Below, piece by piece: positions 11,753-19,539 of a DNA stretch of 48,206 bases. This DNA comes from Rikenellaceae bacterium (GTDB taxonomy: Bacteria > Bacteroidota > Bacteroidia > Bacteroidales > UBA932). The stretch covers positions 1-48,206 of the forward strand of contig JALFGP010000108.1 of assembly GCA_022777205.1 (NCBI GenBank), given 5' to 3'. Every line of letters starts with the position of its first letter. The first letter of the stretch is position 1. The notes under the pieces are model-generated. The model did no database searches, was not told the DNA's origin, and was given only the letters and a program-made list of their open reading frames with translations. A program made the position numbers and the translations under genes.

Positions 11753-13536
11753 CTCACACCGGCTATTACTCTCGGCCCCCTTTCCGAATACAAAGGGGTG
11801 CTGTAAATGGTCTGTCCGGTGAATCTGCTGGCCTTGAGCCATAGTGAAACCATTTTGTCGAAACGGTATTCCGCACTCAGGTAAGGATCACCATAGGCGG
11901 GCAGTCTGAAATCGGTCTCGGGGGATGTCCCGCAATGAACCTTCCTTGGCGTTGCAAACTCACAGCCGACCCCGAAAAACAGTCTCCTCATAATATTGAA
12001 TTTGAGAGTCAGATTTCCGGAAAGGGCCGCAGGGAGAATGTAGGATTCCGGAGCTTCCTGCCTCAAATACAGATCCGTGTAGAGCAGTTTCAGGTCAACA
12101 GATCCCCAGTCGTCTGCATATCCGGCCTCTGCCCTGGCATTCAACTGTCCGGCATTGGCATATGCAATCGAATAATAAGGCACGTTCACAGCCGTTTCCC
12201 CTGTTCTCAAAGGCAGGTTTGCAAAATTTATAGACTCAAGCGCAAGTGATGCCTTTTCAGCATATGAAACAGATAAGTTATATGAGAATACACTCCTTAT
12301 GCTGCCTCTCAGCCCGAATTCAGCATTGACTCTTTCGATTTCATTCTTAAGCAGAGGATGGGAAAAATTCAGACTCCCTCCTGCAGATCCCGACGGGTTG
12401 GAGTGGCGTGAAAAAATGCTGAAATGCCTGTAGTCGTCCACAAGGGAGGAATAGCTGCGAAGCCTTTCCCCTCCGGTGACATTGAGATAAATGTTGAGAG
12501 GTATATTCCGGAATTCGTAAGAAAGCTTAACTTCTGGATAAGCCCACTGACTTTTCCCCTTATTCTCCTCAACATCATTGTTGGCCGTCGATGGAATATC
12601 AATTCTGAGTCCCGCCTTCACGAACCATCCCCCATTTTCCCAAACATACTGCGGCAGAAATTCCACGACATAAGCCGTATGGTTCATCGCATTTGAGTAC
12701 AAAGCCACTTCAGCCCCCGCATCCAGCGCAAAATGCCCCTTTTTCTTCATATTGGCCACAAAACTGAAGCCGAAACTCATATCGTGCTCATATTGCTCAG
12801 CCTTGCCCAATGAAGAGTTGACATAATCCCTGCCGAACTGATAAGACATATAAAAGGCGTAATTGAACACCTTTGATGACTGGCGCTTTGAATACAGCTT
12901 CAAGTCAGCGGCAGCCTTGTCGAAACTCCTTGCAGAAAGCCAATCCCTCTGCTGCAGGCCCTGATAGCCGACATTGAAACTCAAAGCGGTCCTGTCCCAG
13001 TCGTAACAGAAATTCAATCCCCCCTCATTGTCCATATCATAGTTCCATCCGCCCCAATACTGCCTTTCGCCTTCCGCACCGCGTTGCTGAATAAACAGTC
13101 CGTCTTTCACTTCGGTCTTTCGGTAATCCCCTGCAAACGACCTGTGGCGGGCATAGATTCCGAACGAAGCCCGAGGCCCTCTGAACGGCTCATACACAAG
13201 GTCGAATTCGGGATACAGGCTGTAGCCTATTCCGGCATTCATCCAGAACTTCCTGTTCCCCACCGGACTGGACACTGGCTTGAGATTCAGGTTGTAAGGA
13301 TGGAAATCATAAGCCCCGGCATAGGGCTTGTCGAAAACCGAATAGCTGAAATTCTTCTCGAAAACAGTCAAAGAGTCCGGAAGAGCCATCTCAATCCGGG
13401 TCTTCTCCCGGGAGGAAGAATCAAAATCATACTTGTTTGTCACGACTACGGTCTGATTGCGTCCATCCTGGGCAGAAAGAGCCCAAGGGACTGCAATCAA
13501 TGCTGCAAATAGCAATAATATGGAACTATGCTTCAT
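11740..13536 (-). CDS. Plug-less outer-membrane beta-barrel protein
   Basis: This 598-residue protein has a clear signal peptide (MKHSSILLLFAALIAVPWALSAQ, cleavage likely after SAQ, about residue 22). A short linker (QTVVVTNKYDFD...) leads into antiparallel strands dominated by alternating Tyr/Phe/Trp and polar residues, ending in GVSLSF with a terminal Phe. It resembles the barrel of TonB-dependent receptors, but no plug domain of the usual 120 residues is present. It starts 6 bases after the TPR gene and was probably made with it. Related pairs occur in Bacteroidales, where they are annotated only as TPR protein and TonB receptor. Function unknown; an outer-membrane transporter or scaffold is plausible. 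Confidence 0.75.
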   Translation of the reverse strand: MKHSSILLLFAALIAVPWALSAQDGRNQTVVVTNKYDFDSSSREKTRIEMALPDSLTVFEKNFSYSVFDKPYAGAYDFHPYNLNLKPVSSPVGNRKFWMNAGIGYSLYPEFDLVYEPFRGPRASFGIYARHRSFAGDYRKTEVKDGLFIQQRGAEGERQYWGGWNYDMDNEGGLNFCYDWDRTALSFNVGYQGLQQRDWLSARSFDKAAADLKLYSKRQSSKVFNYAFYMSYQFGRDYVNSSLGKAEQYEHDMSFGFSFVANMKKKGHFALDAGAEVALYSNAMNHTAYVVEFLPQYVWENGGWFVKAGLRIDIPSTANNDVEENKGKSQWAYPEVKLSYEFRNIPLNIYLNVTGGERLRSYSSLVDDYRHFSIFSRHSNPSGSAGGSLNFSHPLLKNEIERVNAEFGLRGSIRSVFSYNLSVSYAEKASLALESINFANLPLRTGETAVNVPYYSIAYANAGQLNARAEAGYADDWGSVDLKLLYTDLYLRQEAPESYILPAALSGNLTLKFNIMRRLFFGVGCEFATPRKVHCGTSPETDFRLPAYGDPYLSAEYRFDKMVSLWLKASRFTGQTIYSTPLYSERGPRVIAGVSLSF

Positions 13537-13542
13537 TTTCTG

Positions 13543-16500
13543 TTACTTCATTTGGTTGATTCTGTCCAATCTCACTCTCACCTGTTCAAGGATGTCATCT
13601 GATTCAGATTCAGGAACATAACCGTCCCTGACACTCTCGAATGTGGCTTTGGCCTGCTCAAACTGCCCCTGCTCCGCAAACACATCTCCAAGGATGATGA
13701 ACGATGCGGCAAGATAGCGGTTCTGGGCAGTGCCGGATTCAGCAAAGTCATAAACCATATCTTCCACCTTCTTGTATTCAGCCCTTTCGAACTTGTCCTT
13801 AATGAGCAGATAACGGGCTTCCGCGCCCATAGCATCCGCAGGATTGGCTGCCAGTTCAGCAAACAGCACAAGAGCCTCGTCCCTCCGGCTGAGACTCAAC
13901 AGGGACTTTGCCTGAACATACAGAGCCTCCCTTCTGGTCTTTTCATCGCTGCCTTCAGCAGTCTTGAGTTTTCCGGCCACTTCTGAAGACAGTTCATACT
14001 GTCTGGACTTGAATGCAGAACGCATCTGCCCGACCAGACAGGAATGACGCACATCTTCATCCAGAGAAGGTTCATTCAGGATGGCAGCATAGGCCATACT
14101 GGCAACCTTATATCTCTGAAGGACATAACTCAAATCGGCGAATTTCTGCATAGACGGCAGACGAAAGTCGGAATCCCCGGCTTCTATGACCTGCTCATAA
14201 AGATCACAGGCATTCTCAAAGCGGGAATCCATCCTCAGGCACTCTGCCATACAATATTTTGCATCAAGCACATAACGTCCTGCAGGGTATTTTTCCAAAT
14301 AGCTGCCCATAGCCCCCAGAGCCTTGTCATAACGGGCGTCAAAGTAAAGCTGCTGTGCTGAAGAGAAATAGAATTCCTCCTTTTCGCCGGAGGATTTTGA
14401 ATCCCCCTTTCCAAGACTCTCCACATAAGAGAGATAATCGTCAGCCAGACCTTCCGAACGGCATATGTTTTCAATTGCAATCAGGGCATTGTCTGCATAT
14501 TCCGACCCGTTCATATTCTCAGCCACCCTTTTGTACAGAAGCAGGGCCTGGTCCTGATTTCCGGAATTTCTTTCTATAAGAGCCTTTTCCAGAAGGGCTT
14601 GAGCAACGGCGGAACTATCTTTCACTGAATTGATTACGCAATCAAAACAGTCTGATGCCATAGCCTGTTTGGACGATTCCATATAACAACGTCCGAGTTC
14701 TATCATCGCCTTGGAGTAATCCCCCACTGCCGGTTTTGCAAGTTTGACCTCCTCCAGACATTCAGTCTTGTCCTGTTTCCTGCCTGCCAGACCGTATGCA
14801 ATTCCGGCCTGAAGATAAGGATAGATATCGTCAGGATCGAAATACTCCTCGGCAACCCCGGCATATTTTTCAGCAGCCTCGAGATATTTGTCCTTGAGGA
14901 ACAGGCAATCCGCCAAACGAGTCAGAGCATCCTTGCGGGCCTCTGTCCGTGCAGAACCGGAGTATGACGCAAATTCCGTAAACCATTTCGAAGCCTGGTC
15001 CAAGTCTCCGAGACGGAAATAGGAATAGGCTATGTTATACGGAATCAGCGCCCCCTCAGAAGTCCCCGCAAGGGCAGAAGTATGGTACAATTCCTTGAAA
15101 AGTGCTATTGCATCCCTGTATTCTCCGTTGCGATACTGCAATTCCGCCAGCCAGTATCTTGCCATCTGGTTGATTTCGCTGTTCCTGTCGGAATAGAAAG
15201 TCACGGTCTTGAGCATATGCACAGCATCCCTGCCGGCTCCGGCCTCCACCAGCTGACGGGCACGCAGGTAATTGGCTTTCACATAGTTGCGTTCCATTTC
15301 AGGGGTGAGGTCATCCACATTGTCATAGGCATCAACTGCGGCCTGCCAATTCTTCGCATTGAGTTCGGCAAGAGCCATATAGGAAAAAATTTCCTGAGTC
15401 CTGACCTGAGGATATTTCTTGACATAATTCCGGAAAGGTCTGGTGTCCGAATTTATGTCAAACGAGAGTTTCGCACTGTTGAAAAGGGCATCCCTGGTGA
15501 TGTTTTCATCCCAGCTGTATGACGCTGCCTCCCGGAAAGCCTCCAGAGACAGGACCTTGTTGCCGGTCTGGAGATATGACCATCCCAACTGATAATTTGC
15601 AATCTGTCCCAGAGAGTCGGTACGGTTCTCCATTGCGGAGAAATTCTCTATAGCCCCCCTGTAATCCTTCTCGGCATAGAGCAGAGAGCCTCCAAAGAAG
15701 AGGTCGGCACGGCTTTTCTGCTCCTTTGGGGACATTTCCGGATTGTAATATACAGCCGCCCGATCCGGCTCTCCCTTAATGAGATAAGCCTCGCTGAGCA
15801 TTCTGCCCAGGCGCTGCTTCCTGTCCTGGGGCACAGACTGATAATTAGCCGGTCCGTTTTCGATTACATAGTCATAATCCTTCGCGAGAAAACGGCATTC
15901 GAGTATGTAGTAGGACGACATTTCAGAAAAGCGCCGGTCTCCCTCTGAAATCAGGAAATGCTGTTCCGCCCTGGCGTAATCCGCGTTCTCGTATTCGATA
16001 TATCCGAGTACGTATGCAGACGGAGCAGTGTAGTCTGATTTGCGTGACGACAGAATGCGGGTGAAGCAGTCCGAAGCCTGTGAGTATTCCCCGAGGCTGA
16101 ACAGGGAAAAACCCTGATTGAATAAGAACTGATTGTATTGCGAGCGACGCAAATCCTTAATTTTCAATCCATTGAGCAACTCAGAACAAGCCTTGTAGTC
16201 CCCTGCGTCAAACAAACGGCAAGCATGTGCAAATTTCAGTTGAGGCACCAGTTCAGAAGAAGGATTCGCCGTAATGAAAGACTCCATACGGTTCTCCCAG
16301 CCCCTTACACCGGATTTCACTGAACACAGGACGGAATATCCCTCCGCCTTAACCGAACCGGTGCGGAAAACAATATCGTTGAAAAGAGTCATAGCCCTCT
16401 CGTACATTCCCCTGTCGAAGGCTTCCATAGCCTTGGAAAAGTCCCTGTCCGTTCCTTCTGCCGAAGTCTGTGCAGAGACCGGAACAGAGGGCTGAAGCAC

Positions 16501-16557
16501 CACAGCTCCCGGAATGAGCAGCGCCAGAAACAAGGTCAGATATGAATTTTTTACCAT
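13543..16557 (-). CDS. Large periplasmic tetratricopeptide-repeat protein
   Basis: The protein has 1004 residues. A signal peptide ends near VSAQ (about residue 30). The rest consists of degenerate TPR units spread from about residue 35 to 990, for example RSQYNQFLFNQGFSLFSLGE, YQLGWSYLQTGNKVLSLEAF and PYLQAGIAYGLAGRKQD, with the small/large residue pattern of helix pairs. There is no enzymatic domain. Such solenoids act as protein-binding scaffolds, here presumably in the periplasm. The barrel gene follows 6 bases downstream, so the two products probably act together in the envelope. The partner and pathway are unknown. Confidence 0.85.
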   Translation of the reverse strand: MVKNSYLTLFLALLIPGAVVLQPSVPVSAQTSAEGTDRDFSKAMEAFDRGMYERAMTLFNDIVFRTGSVKAEGYSVLCSVKSGVRGWENRMESFITANPSSELVPQLKFAHACRLFDAGDYKACSELLNGLKIKDLRRSQYNQFLFNQGFSLFSLGEYSQASDCFTRILSSRKSDYTAPSAYVLGYIEYENADYARAEQHFLISEGDRRFSEMSSYYILECRFLAKDYDYVIENGPANYQSVPQDRKQRLGRMLSEAYLIKGEPDRAAVYYNPEMSPKEQKSRADLFFGGSLLYAEKDYRGAIENFSAMENRTDSLGQIANYQLGWSYLQTGNKVLSLEAFREAASYSWDENITRDALFNSAKLSFDINSDTRPFRNYVKKYPQVRTQEIFSYMALAELNAKNWQAAVDAYDNVDDLTPEMERNYVKANYLRARQLVEAGAGRDAVHMLKTVTFYSDRNSEINQMARYWLAELQYRNGEYRDAIALFKELYHTSALAGTSEGALIPYNIAYSYFRLGDLDQASKWFTEFASYSGSARTEARKDALTRLADCLFLKDKYLEAAEKYAGVAEEYFDPDDIYPYLQAGIAYGLAGRKQDKTECLEEVKLAKPAVGDYSKAMIELGRCYMESSKQAMASDCFDCVINSVKDSSAVAQALLEKALIERNSGNQDQALLLYKRVAENMNGSEYADNALIAIENICRSEGLADDYLSYVESLGKGDSKSSGEKEEFYFSSAQQLYFDARYDKALGAMGSYLEKYPAGRYVLDAKYCMAECLRMDSRFENACDLYEQVIEAGDSDFRLPSMQKFADLSYVLQRYKVASMAYAAILNEPSLDEDVRHSCLVGQMRSAFKSRQYELSSEVAGKLKTAEGSDEKTRREALYVQAKSLLSLSRRDEALVLFAELAANPADAMGAEARYLLIKDKFERAEYKKVEDMVYDFAESGTAQNRYLAASFIILGDVFAEQGQFEQAKATFESVRDGYVPESESDDILEQVRVRLDRINQMK

Positions 16558-16572
16558 ACGCCAAAAATTTTA

Positions 16573-16580
16573 CAAATTTA
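16573..16580 (-). promoter_or_regulatory. Putative -7 element for the TPR/barrel operon
   Basis: TAAATTTG on the minus strand fits TAnnTTTG, 15 bases before the TPR start codon. No TTTG is found at the right distance upstream, and the leader would be only about 9 bases, so this is a partial match. Confidence 0.4.
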
Positions 16581-16595
16581 CTTAATTTTTCTCAC

Positions 16596-16603
16596 TATCT
16601 TTG
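16596..16603 (+). promoter_or_regulatory. Putative -7 element for ftsE-nth-antiporter
   Basis: TATCTTTG on the plus strand fits TAnnTTTG, with a predicted leader of about 45 bases before ftsE. A -33 TTTG is not seen at 19-21 bases, so the call rests on the -7 box and on the divergent gene arrangement. Confidence 0.45.
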
Positions 16604-16655
16604 TATGTTTGTGGTCGGATATCGACAATTTAGGACGTTTTTTCAGCATCGGCAT

Positions 16656-17333
16656 ATGGAAGACACTCTAATCAGACTAGAAAACGCCGACATTATGAAT
16701 GGCGAAGCCACAGTAATCTACGGCATGGACCTGGAAGTGAGGGCCGGAGATTTCATTTATGTCACCGGGAAGGTAGGCACGGGCAAGACTTCCATAATCA
16801 AGACACTCATTGCAGAAAACAGGCTCCTCAAAGGCGAGGGCGAAGTCTGTGGTTTCAGGCTTCGTGGGATAAGGGAAAAGGACATCCCTTATCTGCGCAG
16901 GAAGATAGGAGTAGTGTTCCAGGATTTCCAGCTTCTGATGGACCGCAGTGTGAAGGAAAATCTGGACTTTGTGCTGGAGGCCACCGGGTGGAAGGATTCC
17001 CGGGACAAGGACCAGCGTATTGAAGAAGTACTTTCCGCCGTAGGAATGTCCCGGAAGGCCCACAAGATGCCTCATCAGCTTTCAGGAGGAGAACAGCAGA
17101 GAATAGCCATTGCCCGGGCCCTGCTCAACCGCCCCGGACTCATACTTGCCGACGAGCCCACAGGGAACCTGGATGCCGAGACAGCTGCCGGGATTATGGA
17201 ACTGCTCTCTTCCCTGAATAGGGTAAATGGCACAGCAGTAATGATGGTGACCCACAATCTGAACCTCTGCAAAGAATATCCGGGCAGGGTGTTGGTGTGT
17301 GAAAATGAAAGTTGCAGAGAATATGAAAATTGA
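16656..17333 (+). CDS. ftsE: ABC-type ATPase FtsE (cell division)
   Basis: This is a 225-residue ABC ATPase. It has Walker A GKVGTGKTS, Q-loop VVFQDFQLL, signature LSGGEQQR, Walker B LILADEPTGNLD and the switch His in VTHN. FtsE works with the membrane protein FtsX at the division septum to activate cell-wall hydrolysis. The sequence around YVTGKVGTGKTS and VFQDFQLLMDRSVKENL is close to Bacteroidales FtsE. I start at ATG 16656; the longer frame from 16542 would run back through the promoter and into the TPR gene. No ftsX lies next to it, as is common in this phylum. A lipoprotein-release LolD-type ATPase is the alternative. Confidence 0.85.
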   Translation: MEDTLIRLENADIMNGEATVIYGMDLEVRAGDFIYVTGKVGTGKTSIIKTLIAENRLLKGEGEVCGFRLRGIREKDIPYLRRKIGVVFQDFQLLMDRSVKENLDFVLEATGWKDSRDKDQRIEEVLSAVGMSRKAHKMPHQLSGGEQQRIAIARALLNRPGLILADEPTGNLDAETAAGIMELLSSLNRVNGTAVMMVTHNLNLCKEYPGRVLVCENESCREYEN

Positions 17334-17949
17334 AGCAAGATACGAGGCTGTGCTGACTGCCCTGGAAGCGAAAATGGGCAAGGTGGGAAGCGAGCTGAAC
17401 TTCGGCTCCCCTTTCCAACTGCTTGTGGCAGTGATGCTTTCAGCCCAATGCACGGATAAGAGGGTGAATGCGGTGACCCCGGAACTGTTTGCCAGATATC
17501 CGGATGCAAGGTCGCTTGCTGAAGCCACATTCGAAGACGTGTTCGAACTGATAAGGTCTGTCTCCTATCCCAACAGCAAGGGCCGTCACATCATCGAGAT
17601 GGCAAAGATGCTGGTGAACGATTTTGACGCGGAAGTACCTTCAGAACCGGACGAACTGGTGAAACTGCCGGGGGTGGGAAGAAAGACAGCAAACGTTGTG
17701 GCGGCAATAATCTACGGCAAACCGGTCATAGCTGTGGACACCCACGTATTCCGGGTTTCAGGCAGGATAGGCCTCTCAAAGGGAAGCACCGTGGAAGCAG
17801 TCTGCAAAGACCTCACAAAGCACATCCCGCCAGAAAAAAGAGCTGATGCCCACCACTGGCTGCTCCTCCACGGACGCTATGTCTGCACGGCACGCAATCC
17901 CAAATGCCAAGAATGCCCGATATCTTCATTCTGCGCCACCTATAAATAA
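17323..17949 (+). CDS. nth: Endonuclease III (DNA glycosylase/AP lyase)
   Basis: The enzyme removes oxidised pyrimidines from DNA and cleaves at the abasic site. The helix-hairpin-helix LPGVGRKTANVV carries the catalytic Lys, and the catalytic Asp lies in AVDTHVFRV. The C-terminal [4Fe-4S] cluster ligands follow the exact C-x6-C-x2-C-x5-C spacing (CTARNPKCQECPISSFC). I chose ATG 17323 (208 residues, MKIEARYEAV...), which matches the family N-terminus and overlaps ftsE by 11 bases. GTG 17299 and ATG 17305 are possible but give longer overlaps. The gene is coupled to ftsE and the downstream antiporter. Confidence 0.95.
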   Translation: MKIEARYEAVLTALEAKMGKVGSELNFGSPFQLLVAVMLSAQCTDKRVNAVTPELFARYPDARSLAEATFEDVFELIRSVSYPNSKGRHIIEMAKMLVNDFDAEVPSEPDELVKLPGVGRKTANVVAAIIYGKPVIAVDTHVFRVSGRIGLSKGSTVEAVCKDLTKHIPPEKRADAHHWLLLHGRYVCTARNPKCQECPISSFCATYK

Positions 17950-17961
17950 ATTTCCAGCAAT

Positions 17962-19509
17962 ATGGTATATCTAACCTCTGAAAACATCATATTCATCAGT
18001 TCCATACTGATTTTCTGCAGCATTCTCGTGTCCAGGGCCAGTTCCCGTATGGGTATTCCGGCCTTGTTGCTCTTCCTTATGCTGGGAATGCTGTTCGGCA
18101 GCGACGGACTCGGAATCGTCTTCGATGACATGAAGGCAGCCAATTTCATAGGTGTCGTGGCTCTGTGCATCATATTGTTCACCGGAGGTATGGAAACCAA
18201 TTTCAAAGACATCAAGCCTATGCTGGGTCCGGGACTGGCTCTGTCCACTATAGGAGTCTTGCTTACGGCCGGACTCACCGGAGGATTCATCTACCTTCTC
18301 AACGGATGGAAAGGCGTGGGATTGGGGCTTCCTCTCGTGTCCTGTCTGCTGCTCGGGTCCACAATATCCTCAACAGACTCGGCCACCGTGTTTGCACTCC
18401 TCAGGGGCAAGAATCTAAGGCTCAAGAACAACCTTCAGCCTATGCTGGAATTGGAGAGCGGCTCCAACGATCCCATGGCCTATATCATTACCATAGTTTT
18501 GATTGAAATTGCCGGTTCCATTGCTTCCGGAGAGGGACTTATGGCCACAGCAGGAGCCGAAGAAATGGCAAAGGCCGCCGGTTTCGCCTCTGTTGAAAGC
18601 TTCACCACATACAATACTGTCTGGAATGCGATCAAAGTGTTTCTGCTTCAGTTCATTGTGGGCGGGGCTGTGGGAGTTGGAATCGGATTCGCCTCAGTCT
18701 GGCTGCTCAACAGAGTGAAACTGAACAACACCCCGCTTTATGCTGTGATGCTGCTCAGCATAGTGTTTTTCGCATATTCCATCGCAGGAATGCTCTCCGG
18801 CAACGGTTATCTTGCAGTCTATCTCGCCGGCATCATAACCGGAAACAGCAAGTTCAACCACCGCAAACAGATTCTGTCTTTCCTGGACGGACTCACCTGG
18901 CTTATGCAGATTGGCATGTTCCTAATTCTGGGACTACTGGTCAACCCTCTCCAGATGCTCAAAACTGCTCCGATAGCCCTGCTTATAGGATTGTTCATGA
19001 TGCTCTTTGCCCGTCCTGCAGCAGTCTATTCAACTCTTCTGCCTTTCCGGAGCATCAATCTCAGGTCAAAGGCTTTCACCTCATGGGTCGGGCTCAAGGG
19101 AGCCTCTCCAATCATTTTCGCTACCTACCCCATTCTGCACGGGATTGAAGGCGGAGAAGTCATCTTCAACATTGTATTCTTCATCACCCTGATGTCACTG
19201 ATTATCCAGGGCAGCACCCTTTCGCTGACAGCCAAAGTACTGAAAATCAATGATGAAACACCGGTGCCACAGAAAGAGTTTGACGTAGATTTGCCGGAAA
19301 CTGCCGGAGATCTTACCGAAAGCACCATTACGGAGCAGATGGTCAGGCAGATGCAGGAAGGCAGCGGAGTTCAGCTCAAGGACCAGAATCTTCCGGACGG
19401 TATGCGTGTGCTGATGATAAAACGGGACGGCAAGTTCATAATTCCCTCCGGCAACACGGAACTCTGCGCCGGCGACCATCTGCTCATCATAAACGGCGGC
19501 AGCGAATAA
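17962..19509 (+). CDS. Potassium/proton antiporter, CPA1 family with TrkA_C domain (CvrA/NhaP2-like)
   Basis: The protein has 515 residues, with about 12-13 membrane helices in the first 410. TM motifs typical of CPA1 exchangers include SSTDSATVFALLRG and LELESGSNDPMAYI, the conserved ND pair. The last 80 residues (VQLKDQNLPDGMRVLMIKRDG to GDHLLIINGG) form a TrkA_C/RCK_C domain. NhaP2/CvrA proteins export K+ (or Na+) in exchange for protons, and RCK_C domains in some antiporters bind cyclic di-AMP. It begins 12 bases after nth. A strong hairpin just after the stop ends the transcript. Confidence 0.9.
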   Translation: MVYLTSENIIFISSILIFCSILVSRASSRMGIPALLLFLMLGMLFGSDGLGIVFDDMKAANFIGVVALCIILFTGGMETNFKDIKPMLGPGLALSTIGVLLTAGLTGGFIYLLNGWKGVGLGLPLVSCLLLGSTISSTDSATVFALLRGKNLRLKNNLQPMLELESGSNDPMAYIITIVLIEIAGSIASGEGLMATAGAEEMAKAAGFASVESFTTYNTVWNAIKVFLLQFIVGGAVGVGIGFASVWLLNRVKLNNTPLYAVMLLSIVFFAYSIAGMLSGNGYLAVYLAGIITGNSKFNHRKQILSFLDGLTWLMQIGMFLILGLLVNPLQMLKTAPIALLIGLFMMLFARPAAVYSTLLPFRSINLRSKAFTSWVGLKGASPIIFATYPILHGIEGGEVIFNIVFFITLMSLIIQGSTLSLTAKVLKINDETPVPQKEFDVDLPETAGDLTESTITEQMVRQMQEGSGVQLKDQNLPDGMRVLMIKRDGKFIIPSGNTELCAGDHLLIINGGSE

Positions 19510-19510
19510 A

Positions 19511-19538
19511 AAAACTCCGGTCGGAACCGGAGTCTTTT
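19511..19538. terminator. Bidirectional rho-independent terminator
   Basis: A perfect 8-bp stem ACTCCGGT/ACCGGAGT (19514-19521 with 19526-19533) closes a 4-base loop. It has an A-run on the left and TTTT on the right, so it can work for the plus-strand antiporter (stop at 19509) and for asnB on the minus strand (stop at 19540). Confidence 0.85.
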
Positions 19539-19539
19539 A

